From assembly GCA_005798335.1 (NCBI GenBank), contig SYJV01000198.1:1-58113 (forward strand): DNA of 58,113 nt, read 5' to 3'. Below, piece by piece: positions 45,277-54,062 of this stretch (position 1 is its first letter; every line of letters starts with the position of its first letter). The DNA comes from Planctomycetaceae bacterium (lineage in GTDB: Bacteria; Planctomycetota; Planctomycetia; Pirellulales; Pirellulaceae). The position numbers were made by a program, and so were the translations under genes. The notes beneath the pieces are model-generated. The model worked only from the letters and a program-made list of their open reading frames with translations, was not told the DNA's origin and did not search any database.

Positions 45277-45867
45277 ATGTCCATTGCAAAGACAGTTTTT
45301 ACGACTGGTGAAGCGGCTAAGATCTGCAAGGTCAGCCAGCAGACAATTATTCGCTGTTTCGACAATGGCTCGCTGAAGGGATTTCGAGTCCCAGGTAGCC
45401 GTTTCAGACGCATTCCGCGCGATCAACTGTTCGCTTTCATGAAGGACAACGGAATCCCAACCGATGCCCTGGAAAATGGAAGAAAGAAGTTGTTGATCGT
45501 GGACGATGATCAAGATCTGGTCGAGTTGATGTCAGAGGCCTTTGAACGGGACGGCAGGTTCGATATTCGCACCGCGAATAACGGATTTGATGCCGGGATG
45601 CAGGTTAAAGAATTTCGTCCTGACATGGTGGTCTTAGACGTAATGCTACCCGACATCAACGGCAAGGAAGTCTGTCAACGAGTCCGCAGTGACTCGACGC
45701 TGGATTCCGTTAAGATCATCTGTATTTCGGGGATGATCGAGCAAGATCGCGTGGGTGATTTGCGAGCTGCTGGCGCAGACGATTTTCTGCAAAAGCCGTT
45801 TACGGTAGATCGTTTGGTGGATCGAGTGTGCGATCTGCTCGACATCGAAAAACCCGTGTCGGCCTGA
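45277..45867 (+). CDS. Response regulator: excisionase/MerR-type HTH plus receiver domain
   Basis: The 196-aa protein has an N-terminal helix-turn-helix of the excisionase/MerR-like kind (residues ~7-55: TTGEAAKICKVSQQTIIRCF, then GSLKGFRVPGSRFRRI). A receiver domain follows (~70-190) with acidic pocket DDD 76-78, phospho-acceptor D121 (VVLDVMLPDINGKEV), and the conserved Ser/Lys positions near ICISGM and DFLQKPF. The order is reversed compared with usual response regulators (DNA-binding first). It probably binds DNA when phosphorylated by the histidine kinase 40 nt downstream. GAGGAAGGA lies 12 nt before the start. A long structured leader and a strong promoter precede it. Confidence 0.9.
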   Translation: MSIAKTVFTTGEAAKICKVSQQTIIRCFDNGSLKGFRVPGSRFRRIPRDQLFAFMKDNGIPTDALENGRKKLLIVDDDQDLVELMSEAFERDGRFDIRTANNGFDAGMQVKEFRPDMVVLDVMLPDINGKEVCQRVRSDSTLDSVKIICISGMIEQDRVGDLRAAGADDFLQKPFTVDRLVDRVCDLLDIEKPVSA

Positions 45868-45907
45868 TGCACGACCCTGACGAGCGTACCATGACAGTGT
45901 TTGCGAA

Positions 45908-47122
45908 ATGAATGTGTCGTTTTCGGACGACACAATTGGTCGTCTCGCAGACTGGTTGCTGTCCTGCGCCGCAAATCCATCCGCAACTGGAAACTCTCGA
46001 CCGCAAGAGTTTGGGGGGATCGTAACGCAACTTGAGCGAAGCGATCCTCAGTTCCAAGCTTGGCTTAATTGCCAGGCAAGTGAGCCAGGGGACCAACTGG
46101 ATTCGCACGGCAATTGGCCTTCGGACAATGCACCGCACTCAACCGACGACGTACAGCGTGGCTGGTTGATTCGCCGTTTGTTGTGCGATACCAGTTGGGC
46201 AGCAAACTGCGCTGCTTGGCAAGTGAAGCCCGTTGACGATCCAAAGTCCATAGGTGACCAACGAGCCATTTTGGAGTTGAGGCTTTGGCATACTCTGCTG
46301 GTTTACAGCCGACTGGACGCGCTCCAATCGACGTTTGTCAAAGAACTCGATCGATCGACTCGCGAGACTCTGTACCACATGGCGTATGGGCTCAGCCACG
46401 AGATTAACAATCCGCTTGCAAATATTGCCACGCGGGCAAACGTATTGGCAGCACAGGAGTCTGTTACTCATCGTCGTCAAATGCTTGTTTCCATAGTGGA
46501 TCAAGCGATGCGCGGCAGTGAAATGCTCGCCGATCTCATGCTGGTCGCTCGACCACCACGCTTGACATTTGAACCGTTGGATTTGACGAAACTGTTGCGC
46601 AATATCATCGACAAGGCCAATCCATGGTCGCAATCGATGAATGTTCGCATAGTGGCTGACAAATCGATCGAAATCGAAGCCATCGTCCACGCCGATTGCG
46701 CAGCCTTGACCGAAGCGTTATGGTGCGTGCTGCGCAATGGAATCGAAGCCACCTATTTTTCTGCTCACGCGAAAACCGCCGCCAACGATCAAGCGGCTCC
46801 AGAGGATAACGTACGAATTTCAGTACGAGTTTCCAAAAGCAGTAACCGACATTTCATAAGTACTCAAATCAAAGACGATGGCAATGGGCTGTCCGCTGAA
46901 GCTCTCAAGAATTGCCTCAATCCATTCTATTCTGGCCGAGAAGCGGGACGTGGCTTGGGCGTGGGGCTTGCGAAGGTCAAACGCATCGTGGAACTACATC
47001 ATGGAACGATTCAAATTGCTAACGCTCCTAGCGGAGGCTGCATCGCGGCTATCATCTTACCCTTGGTAGCAGAATCAGTTGGTAAAGCATGTAGGGATAG
47101 TAACGCAGGGCCAGAAGTCTAA
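45908..47122 (+). CDS. Sensor histidine kinase, cytoplasmic
   Basis: The 404-aa protein lacks membrane segments. The N-terminal ~140 residues match no domain I know. The dimerisation box is at ~155-175, with phospho-acceptor H164 in MAYGLSHEINNPLANIATRA. The ATPase domain runs from ~245 to 385 with the N-box WCVLRNGIEATYFS, G1 KDDGNGLS and G2 GRGLGVGLAKVKRIVELHHG. It should phosphorylate the upstream HTH-receiver protein, as the two genes are 40 nt apart on the same strand. No sensory PAS or GAF domain is recognised; input may come through protein contact with the N-terminal region. It converges with the minus-strand gene at 47193. Confidence 0.9.
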   Translation: MNVSFSDDTIGRLADWLLSCAANPSATGNSRPQEFGGIVTQLERSDPQFQAWLNCQASEPGDQLDSHGNWPSDNAPHSTDDVQRGWLIRRLLCDTSWAANCAAWQVKPVDDPKSIGDQRAILELRLWHTLLVYSRLDALQSTFVKELDRSTRETLYHMAYGLSHEINNPLANIATRANVLAAQESVTHRRQMLVSIVDQAMRGSEMLADLMLVARPPRLTFEPLDLTKLLRNIIDKANPWSQSMNVRIVADKSIEIEAIVHADCAALTEALWCVLRNGIEATYFSAHAKTAANDQAAPEDNVRISVRVSKSSNRHFISTQIKDDGNGLSAEALKNCLNPFYSGREAGRGLGVGLAKVKRIVELHHGTIQIANAPSGGCIAAIILPLVAESVGKACRDSNAGPEV

Positions 47123-47192
47123 CCGTGTCCTCCACCCCAAGTTTTGCACTACACAATTGCGATCGTTCTAGCTCGACACCAGATTCAGCCAG

Positions 47193-47687
47193 TTACACGG
47201 ACTCGAAACCGCACTCAAACTGCTGTTCGCCATCCTTGGATGTGGCAACCAAAAGCGACAGTCGTTCAAGGTTTTTGGGGGCACACTGAAACGCCAACAG
47301 GCAGGTCTTTGATTCGCCGGCTGACAGACACATTTCTCCATTCGACAAAAGGCCCAGTTGCCGCTGCAATCGACGATTATAGAGTGGGCCTGTAAGAAAG
47401 ATCGATGCGTCAATGATTGCCGAAATCGGGTGAAAGTCGATGATCGAATAGAGCAGGAAATCCCAGGTGAATTCACCGAGCTGTCGAATAATCTTGCCTG
47501 GGTCTTCAACAACATAGGTCTGGCCGCCGACCGTTAGTTTCGACGAGCCCAAGTGTAATCGCACAGCAGAATCGCCTTCATTTTTTGCTCGGAGGCGGAC
47601 AACGGTGATCTTCTTCCTGGTCGCTTTCAAGGCGTAGGCATGGCGGTTATTAGCGAGAAAGTTGTCGCATCGGATATCGATTTGCAT
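47193..47687 (-). CDS. Hypothetical protein, 164 aa
   Basis: I do not recognise the family. The N-terminal half has alternating hydrophobic and charged residues typical of beta strands (RKKITVVRLRAKNEGDSAVR, LTVGGQTYVVEDP). A hydrophobic middle follows (FLLYSIIDFHPISAIIDASI), then a Cys-containing beta region ending KDGEQQFECGFESV. The strand pattern resembles immunoglobulin-like domains of the 'conserved secreted protein' kind, but no signal peptide is present. Amino-acid usage looks like a real gene. It is isolated, converges with the histidine kinase gene, and the 260 nt upstream show no clear promoter. Confidence 0.6.
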   Translation of the reverse strand: MQIDIRCDNFLANNRHAYALKATRKKITVVRLRAKNEGDSAVRLHLGSSKLTVGGQTYVVEDPGKIIRQLGEFTWDFLLYSIIDFHPISAIIDASIFLTGPLYNRRLQRQLGLLSNGEMCLSAGESKTCLLAFQCAPKNLERLSLLVATSKDGEQQFECGFESV

Positions 47688-47947
47688 AGTGGAATTGCCT
47701 CCAACGCACTAAGTCATTGCCACGAATAATTTCCGTGTTGGAACTTAACGCAGCACAAATCCCAGCAACCAAACATACTCTTCCAAAATTGATGCTTCAA
47801 CACACTAACGCAAAGACTCGTCATATTGAGCCTCGCCTCATCGTCCATTTGCACTAGCCAGACAGGCTCTTAGCTCGATTGAAATCGCGACATCTTCCTA
47901 ACGCGATCTCTGCGAATTCGGCTAAGTGATTTTTTTGCCACGAATCG

Positions 47948-49063
47948 TTACCAGTATTTCACGCGGCAGGTAAGGTGAAGGTCCTTGCCGCGCGTTTGAA
48001 TCGTATCGACTTCGATCTGAGGACCATCGGCGATCGTTGATACTCCCAAGCCAGCGACTGGCGAAACGGATTGGACTCCACCAACGATTTTGGGTGCCAT
48101 AAAAACTTCGATCTGGTCAACTTGCTGGAGATCAAATAGGCTGCCCAGTAACTCCCCGCCTCCTTCCACCAAGACGTTGGTGGCAGAATATTCAGCAGTC
48201 AAAAATTCGAGCAGACTCAGCAGACGCTGATTGCGCTGCGGTTCTGGGCAGACCTCAACGTGGCAACCCAAATGGCGCAATTTGGAAACTCGCGACACAT
48301 CGGCGTTTGGACCAGCCCAGAGTAAAACTGGAAATTGACGCGAAGTTTGCACCAGTTGGCTGGATTCAGGTATTCTCAAATTCGAATCGACGACAACTCG
48401 CCAAGCAGTCCGCAACCCGGCTGGACGCGCGGTCAACAGCGGATCGTCGGCCAAGGCGGTACCGATGCCGATAACGATGGCGTCCATGCGGCCTCTCAGC
48501 CTGTGGACTGCTGCGCGGCTGTCATCCCCCGAGATCCATTGACTCTGCTTGGTACGGGTAGCAATCTTGCCGTCCAGCGTCATGGCCCATTTGGCGATCA
48601 GCCAAGGCTTTTTTTGGCAGATTCGTTTTATATAAGGAGCGTTAAGTAAACGTGCAGCATCTTCTTCTAAGCCACAGTCGACCTGAATTCCTGCGGCTCG
48701 AAGTTGTTCGATCCCGCGCCCAGCAACCAGGTCGCAAGGGTCGCGAATGGCGACTATAACGCGAGCAAACTTGGCTTCGATCAGCGCATCGGTACAAGGT
48801 GGCGTTTTACCATGATGGCAGCATGGTTCCAGAGTCACCACAGCGCAGCAACCGTGAGGGATGGTTCCTGAGATGGTAACCAGCGCATCGCGCTCCGCAT
48901 GGGGTCCGCCAAAATGCCTGTGGTAGCCAGACGCAATTTGGCGACCTTGATGAACGATGATGCAACCGACCATCGGGTTCGGTTCCACGGCACCTTGGCC
49001 CTGGCGAGCCAAGGAAATCGCCTCGCGCATCCATGCCCGTTCATTGTCGGTAAATTCGACCAT
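47948..49063 (-). CDS. ribD: Bifunctional riboflavin deaminase/reductase
   Basis: The 371-aa RibD carries out steps two and three of riboflavin synthesis: deamination of diaminohydroxyphosphoribosylaminopyrimidine and reduction of its ribose using NADPH. The N-terminal deaminase domain (~1-145) has HAE 55-57 and PCCHHGKTPPC 80-90, the zinc-binding residues of the cytidine-deaminase fold, plus VEPNPMVGCIIV. The reductase domain (~150-370) has KWAMTLDGKIATRTKQSQWI, AIVIGIGTALADDPLLTAR and a NVLVEGGGELLGSLF nucleotide site. Length is normal. Its start is 3 nt after the stop of the SEC-C/TPR gene, so they form an operon. No other rib genes are in the window, and no FMN riboswitch is seen upstream. 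Confidence 0.95.
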   Translation of the reverse strand: MVEFTDNERAWMREAISLARQGQGAVEPNPMVGCIIVHQGRQIASGYHRHFGGPHAERDALVTISGTIPHGCCAVVTLEPCCHHGKTPPCTDALIEAKFARVIVAIRDPCDLVAGRGIEQLRAAGIQVDCGLEEDAARLLNAPYIKRICQKKPWLIAKWAMTLDGKIATRTKQSQWISGDDSRAAVHRLRGRMDAIVIGIGTALADDPLLTARPAGLRTAWRVVVDSNLRIPESSQLVQTSRQFPVLLWAGPNADVSRVSKLRHLGCHVEVCPEPQRNQRLLSLLEFLTAEYSATNVLVEGGGELLGSLFDLQQVDQIEVFMAPKIVGGVQSVSPVAGLGVSTIADGPQIEVDTIQTRGKDLHLTCRVKYW

Positions 49064-49066
49064 GCG

Positions 49067-51226
49067 CTAACTGCCGGGCAACCACAACTTGCTCTTCGTA
49101 GCTCCCGACGGCGACGGATCGCTGCCTGGAAGAACCAGTCCGCTTGGTGTCTGCGCAGACTCAGGTTGGCCAGCGGGATTTTCGGCGCGCGAGCGAGCTT
49201 GACGCGCCATCAGTTGTCGCCCAGTCAGCGAGTCGAGGTCCGTCCCGACATTGCTATTCTGCAAAATATGCTGGTAAAAATTCAACAGGTAGGGATCACT
49301 CGGATACTTGGCAAAAGCACTGGTAATCGCACTCTTAGCTTCCTCGTGTCGCCCCAACATCATTAAAATATTCATCCGCTGGATGACAACATGTCCAATA
49401 GGCTTGTTCGACTTGCCCAGAACGTCTTCCAACTCTGCAAATAATTCGAGTAGTTTTTCATATGACAGCGGAGTAGTCGCGAGGATCGTTAGCGCCGCAG
49501 CTCTGAGATTATTGTCGCTCTTAAGCGATTCGCGCTGCAGGCATTCGTTTGCAGTTCGATAGGCCACACGTGAAGCTCCGAGTGCGCCAGCGTGAGAGAA
49601 CAGCCCAATCAACTGTGCATCGGACAATTGCCTAACGTCGATGCGCTCGATGTCCAATGGTGATGTCAATCGCAATTGATCCGCGGTCGGATCGACCTCG
49701 ACTTTGGGTCGTTCGAATCTCAGTTTTTCATACAGAGTTTCTATGGTGCCGTCTTCGACAAGGATCGACTGTTCACCTTCGAAATGAGCCAACAGCCCAC
49801 GTAGTAGTCCATGCTGCGATTCATTCTCGGACGCCATGAGGGGCGAATTTCCGCCAAGCAAATCCATGGGCATGTTCAAGAAATCGTCGATCAGAAGTCG
49901 TGAAAGTTGCTCCAGGGTTCTTGAATTGACTCCGGGTTCTTGCTTGTTGGTAACCGACGGACGCTTCAAGAAAGTAGGATAGGGATAAGTTCGAGGACTT
50001 GCCGGATCCTCCAGATCGCGGATGGCGCTGAGACAACCAACGATTTGACCAAAGGCATCCTCGATCCCAGGTTGGCGATAAAAAATAATCATCGCGCGGG
50101 CTGGTTTATCGGTTTGTTTGCCGAACAATACGAGGTTGCCAGACATGCGCGTGGGCTGTGACTCAGCGGAAGATTCGTTAACAGGGCGGTCAAAGATGGC
50201 AAACAATTTAAGTGCGGGAACTTCATCCTTGATCGAATGAGCAAAGTACTCACGAATGGGCGCAGATGAATTATCTCGAATTTCGTCGATAAAAGTCAGG
50301 CTTTGCAAGCGATGGACAGCTTCATCTGTCGAGTCGATTTCGCAAAACTTACACAGCAATTTCGTGGCGAGCTGCCCATGGTTGCCCTCGAGTTCCAAGG
50401 CCAGGGCCATGAAATAATCGCGCTGCGCTTGTGGTACTTCCTTTAACGAGGCTAGTTTGCGCGCTGTCGCGATTGCACCATGCTCGTCAATCAGGATGAT
50501 CTGGGCCCGCAACAAATTGCTTAGCGGCCCCGGTTGGTCCGGGAAATCTCTAACGATCGATCGCAATTTGGTTTCCGCTTGAGCGTAGCGAAACGTGTGA
50601 GCCAATGCGCCGACTTCGGTCAGCCGTTCAATCCATGGTGCGCTTGGTGGGTCGGCGATAATTAGGTTGGGACTTCGAACCAGCAGATTCAAGTCAGCCT
50701 CTCGCGACATCGGCTCGTGTTCGATATCCTGAGCTTCTGCGAATCCCGCCAAAATGTCCTCCCAAAAACTGCAGTAGGCTCCTTTGCCCTCTTTCAACAT
50801 GGTGACGATCAACGTGTTAATCGCAATAAACGCAAAACTATGAACGTGCTCGCGAAATTCGGCTAAACCTTCCAAGAGGTATCGCGCTGCAACATCTACA
50901 GGCTCGTAGGTCGCGCATGCTACCGTTGAACGCATCACTAGGGCCAATGGGTTATCTGGCTTGAGTTTCAGAAATCGAATCGCAGTATCGCGAAAGGTAT
51001 CCATCTCTTCCAAACGCAGCGAGATTTCGCATTTTAGCGCCAACAACCATGCTGTGCTGGGCGTCTTGGCCAGCAGTTGATTGATTCGATCAAGCGCGGC
51101 TAAATCTTGATTGGCGACCATCATGCGAGCGATTTTCTCGTACTCTTGCGGCTGGTCGACGCATTTGCAAAACTTCAGTTTCTTGCCATTGCCACAAGGG
51201 CAAAGGCTGTATTGATCAATGGACAT
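49067..51226 (-). CDS. SEC-C motif protein with TPR-like helical repeats
   Basis: The 719-aa protein opens with a SEC-C zinc motif (LCPCGNGKKLKFCKC, Cys 9, 11, 20 and 22), the small metal-binding tag found at the end of SecA and in many stand-alone proteins. Here it is at the N-terminus. The rest is mostly helical with TPR-like units (~30-130, ~210-320 and ~590-680; for example YAQAETKLRSIVRDFPDQPG, HEEAKSAITSAFAKYPSDPY). A middle region of ~330-450 looks like a distinct globular domain. No catalytic residues are apparent. The product may link other proteins to the Sec machinery or ribosome; this is inference from the motif. It precedes ribD by 3 nt; the metabolic connection is unclear. Confidence 0.8.
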   Translation of the reverse strand: MSIDQYSLCPCGNGKKLKFCKCVDQPQEYEKIARMMVANQDLAALDRINQLLAKTPSTAWLLALKCEISLRLEEMDTFRDTAIRFLKLKPDNPLALVMRSTVACATYEPVDVAARYLLEGLAEFREHVHSFAFIAINTLIVTMLKEGKGAYCSFWEDILAGFAEAQDIEHEPMSREADLNLLVRSPNLIIADPPSAPWIERLTEVGALAHTFRYAQAETKLRSIVRDFPDQPGPLSNLLRAQIILIDEHGAIATARKLASLKEVPQAQRDYFMALALELEGNHGQLATKLLCKFCEIDSTDEAVHRLQSLTFIDEIRDNSSAPIREYFAHSIKDEVPALKLFAIFDRPVNESSAESQPTRMSGNLVLFGKQTDKPARAMIIFYRQPGIEDAFGQIVGCLSAIRDLEDPASPRTYPYPTFLKRPSVTNKQEPGVNSRTLEQLSRLLIDDFLNMPMDLLGGNSPLMASENESQHGLLRGLLAHFEGEQSILVEDGTIETLYEKLRFERPKVEVDPTADQLRLTSPLDIERIDVRQLSDAQLIGLFSHAGALGASRVAYRTANECLQRESLKSDNNLRAAALTILATTPLSYEKLLELFAELEDVLGKSNKPIGHVVIQRMNILMMLGRHEEAKSAITSAFAKYPSDPYLLNFYQHILQNSNVGTDLDSLTGRQLMARQARSRAENPAGQPESAQTPSGLVLPGSDPSPSGATKSKLWLPGS

Positions 51227-51496
51227 GTACTACCAACCCTCAATATTGAATAGCGGTGAGTAAACTCCGCGTAAAGTTGCTTGTGAATCGGAATTGGCAA
51301 TTTAGCATAGTTCACTCGTTTCAGCGACATCCGTACTTGCTCCGATTCTCAATTCTCAATGGCAACTTGGGAGAAATAGGGAGAATCATGGTCGGTTTTC
51401 AATAATCCGCTATTCCCTCCAGCCACCTAACTTCTCTATACATGAAGTCGTTGACGACCAGCCGCATTGTTATGTCGCTAGTAATGGAATGGAATC

Positions 51497-52723
51497 ATGC
51501 TCAGCAATGCCATCCGAGCAATAATCCTGTGTGCAGCAGTGCCGTTGATGTTGGCCGCATTTCCCAGTGTTGTTTGGGCGCAACGCAAGGTAGTTTCCAA
51601 ACCGGCCACTCAAAAAGCTGGTTCCGCGAAGTCTGCGATTTCGCAAGACCTTCAAGATGTTTATTCGCAAACCGGCTTGGCGGTTTCGGCGGATGACTAC
51701 ACCAAAATTGCGCGCTTTTGCGCCGATGTGATACAGAGTCCGCAACGGTCTAAAGCGGATCGCGATTACGCCAAGAATCTACTGGCCTGGTCGCTAAATC
51801 GGCGCGGTGAAGTACGCGGCGACGAAGCTTCTCAATTGGTGGAAGAGGGAAAAATCGCTCAAGCGGAAAAGCTGGATCAGCAAGCAGCCGAGGATTTCGC
51901 TACCGCAATCCAGTACGCTCCCAATAATTGGCGTACCGTTCACAACTATGCCATATCGCTGGCCATGCAAGGCAAGTACGCTTTGGCCATCGAGCAATTT
52001 TCGCAAGTTGTCTCGCTGAACGATCAATATGCCAACGCATTTTTCAATCGTGGCGAACTGTATTTCGAGACTAAGAAATATTCCTTAGCCGTGGACGACT
52101 ACAGTCAAGCCATTGCTCTGGTCCCTAGCGATGCACAATACTTCAACAGTCGCGGACATAGCCAATTCATGCTGTCCCGTTATGAACCAGCGCTAGAGGA
52201 CTATCGTCAAGCCGTCAAGCTGGGAGCCGACAGCGCAGTGTACCACACGGATCTCGCCGATGCCCTACAATTCCTCGGTCAATGGGATGAGGCCGCCAGA
52301 CAATACCGTGAAGCCATCGCCTTGAACGCTAACTACGGCCGCGCTTATAAGAACGCGGCTTGGCTGATGGCGACTTGCCCCGATGCCAAGTATCGGGACA
52401 CAGAATTAGCATTGTCGGCAGCCAGAAAAGCGCATGCTATGGATGGCGATGGCGATTTTCGTACGCTCGATACCCTCGCCGCAGCTATGGCAGCCACCGG
52501 CGATACTCGCCAAGCGGTTAAAGTGGCCGAACAAGCAATGCAAACTGCGCCTGTCGCTGATCGCCCTGAATTGATGGCGCGAATGAAACTGTATCAACAA
52601 GGGCGAGCTTATGTTCAGCCTCGAGTACCCGTCAAAATAGTAGACGAGTCCACTGCCGAACCCGCCGAACCCTCTGTTGTTACTGCTTCTAACTCTAAAC
52701 GTCCGTTGCCAAGACAACGTTGA
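51497..52723 (+). CDS. Exported TPR protein
   Basis: The 408-aa product has a signal peptide (MLSNAIRAIILCAAVPLMLA, ending FPSVVWAQ). A linker is followed by at least five TPR units between ~115 and 345: NWRTVHNYAISLAMQGKYAL, QYANAFFNRGELYFETKKYS, AQYFNSRGHSQFMLSRYEPA, SAVYHTDLADALQFLGQWDE and a fifth near GRAYKNAAWLMATCPDAKYR. TPRs bind other proteins, so it may be a periplasmic assembly or scaffold factor. The C-terminus is a proline- and Ser-rich tail. It is divergent from the SEC-C gene (270-nt gap with no convincing promoter) and converges with the coiled-coil membrane protein gene. Confidence 0.82.
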   Translation: MLSNAIRAIILCAAVPLMLAAFPSVVWAQRKVVSKPATQKAGSAKSAISQDLQDVYSQTGLAVSADDYTKIARFCADVIQSPQRSKADRDYAKNLLAWSLNRRGEVRGDEASQLVEEGKIAQAEKLDQQAAEDFATAIQYAPNNWRTVHNYAISLAMQGKYALAIEQFSQVVSLNDQYANAFFNRGELYFETKKYSLAVDDYSQAIALVPSDAQYFNSRGHSQFMLSRYEPALEDYRQAVKLGADSAVYHTDLADALQFLGQWDEAARQYREAIALNANYGRAYKNAAWLMATCPDAKYRDTELALSAARKAHAMDGDGDFRTLDTLAAAMAATGDTRQAVKVAEQAMQTAPVADRPELMARMKLYQQGRAYVQPRVPVKIVDESTAEPAEPSVVTASNSKRPLPRQR

Positions 52724-52785
52724 TGCAGCAGCGCGTTCGCAGCATGGGGCCGAACAAATTCAGAACACGAATCATTTCGGATGTG

Positions 52786-53871
52786 CTAGGGCTTTGGCAC
52801 TTTTTCGTTGGAGTTATCCGAAACGCTTGAAGGAGGCGTAGTTGGAGCGGAAGAATCGGTTACAGGTAGCTCGATTGCGCGGGCCGTCTTGGTCGGCGGT
52901 GAAACAGGGAGCTCGTCCGCATTTTGCTTCTTAGCCGGCACCGCTACTGACGTCTCAGCAGCCGGTTCAACCCTGTATTTTGCATCTTGAGCGGCATCGC
53001 GAGCGGCTTTCGCAGAGGCAGTTGAATCAGCATTTGGCGGTGCGGTTGAATTCGACGATGCACGTGTTCCAGCATTCGATTCGTCGGCGATCGGTTTGAT
53101 GGACAGTCCATCGGAAGCTCGCAAGGAAATGGCATACGATTTTCCTTCGCGGACTTTTACCGAGACAGCTTCGCCGTTAGCGGCTCGTATCCCCATATCG
53201 CTAGCCTTTTTCGCATCATTAGAGAATTCCCAGAACTCCGACCAAAGCTTGGTTTCAAAGTCGCTTAATCTGCCGCCGCGCGCGTAGGCTTGGGGACGCA
53301 TGCCAACTTCGTCAAGCGAAAAGCCCTCGTTGGGTGACTGTTCTTCACTAAAAATACGCCGAAACAGGCACAGCGACGTGCCGCGTTCGACGTCCCCTTT
53401 TTCTGTGTAGCTGTCGTCGAACTTGACGATCCAGTTGTCGATGTAGATAACGTCGCCAGGCAGTTTAAACTTCTTTGGAGCGGATAAATTATCACCGTGC
53501 GGCGACAGTTCGACGAACTCCAATTCTGATGCGATCGCGCGACCCTTGTCGTTGCGCTGGATCGAAAGTACGTTGATGCGCGCCAAACGTTGGTCGGTTT
53601 TCAGCAAGTGCATGGAAGTTTGCAGTTTTTCGACATGCTGCTGTAAAGACTCGATTTCTAATTGCTTACGATCTAAGTTTGCCTGCAAACTGCTTAGTTT
53701 GGCGCTGGCCGAACGAATTTCAGCCTCTTGGGCTGCAAGTAATCGATCGCGCTTGGAGTACTCAAGAAAACCCCAGTAACCCGCGGCGACCAGTCCAGCG
53801 ATCAAAACTGTCAGCAGCAGCGTTCGCACGGCTGAATCAATCGTCCGCACGTTGTCCATCATTTTACCCAT
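52786..53871 (-). CDS. Hypothetical membrane-anchored coiled-coil protein
   Basis: The 361-aa protein has one transmembrane helix near residues 18-37 (LLLTVLIAGLVAAGYWGFLE) and a coiled coil at ~45-95 (AEIRSASAKLSSLQANLDRK, QLEIESLQQHVEKLQTSMHL). A globular central domain (~100-250: VIYIDNWIVKFDD, RGTSLCLFRRIFSEEQSP, FETKLWSEFWEFSNDAKKAS) and a long Ser/Ala/Pro-rich low-complexity tail (~260-361) follow. The bulk should be outside the cytoplasm. I cannot name the central domain. The start could be Met 1, 4 or 5 (53871, 53862 or 53859). A hairpin repeat lies upstream in the divergent gap. Confidence 0.7.
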   Translation of the reverse strand: MGKMMDNVRTIDSAVRTLLLTVLIAGLVAAGYWGFLEYSKRDRLLAAQEAEIRSASAKLSSLQANLDRKQLEIESLQQHVEKLQTSMHLLKTDQRLARINVLSIQRNDKGRAIASELEFVELSPHGDNLSAPKKFKLPGDVIYIDNWIVKFDDSYTEKGDVERGTSLCLFRRIFSEEQSPNEGFSLDEVGMRPQAYARGGRLSDFETKLWSEFWEFSNDAKKASDMGIRAANGEAVSVKVREGKSYAISLRASDGLSIKPIADESNAGTRASSNSTAPPNADSTASAKAARDAAQDAKYRVEPAAETSVAVPAKKQNADELPVSPPTKTARAIELPVTDSSAPTTPPSSVSDNSNEKVPKP

Positions 53872-53969
53872 CGATTGCTGTCCTATATTTCAAGCGAACA
53901 TTAAACCACAAACAGGTGCCCAAGCCGAACTTGTCGTGTCTTGCAAGGATTCCCGTGAAGCATCATCAT

Positions 53970-54008
53970 AGGAAAGTCGTAGTTCGCGGCGGGAACCACG
54001 ACTTTCCT
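53970..54008. repeat. 16-bp inverted repeat in a divergent intergenic region
   Basis: AGGAAAGTCGTAGTTC (53970-53985) and GAACCACGACTTTCCT (53993-54008) pair with one mismatch around a GCGGCGG loop; TTTG TTTG follows. It looks like a terminator, but it lies upstream of both flanking genes, so a palindromic repeat element or attenuator is more likely. It differs from the other palindromes in the window. Confidence 0.7.
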
Positions 54009-54062
54009 TTGTTTGAACCATTCCGCAAGTGCGGTATTTGACCAAATTACTTCTGGGTTTGC

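Noticed and set aside
45115-45513. Minus-strand open frame overlapping the response regulator start
   Set aside because: It is the antisense of the leader and HTH domain, without a domain or a plausible start.
47144-47395. 83-codon + strand frame opposite the hypothetical gene at 47193
   Set aside because: The minus-strand frame is longer with normal protein composition; this one is low-complexity antisense.
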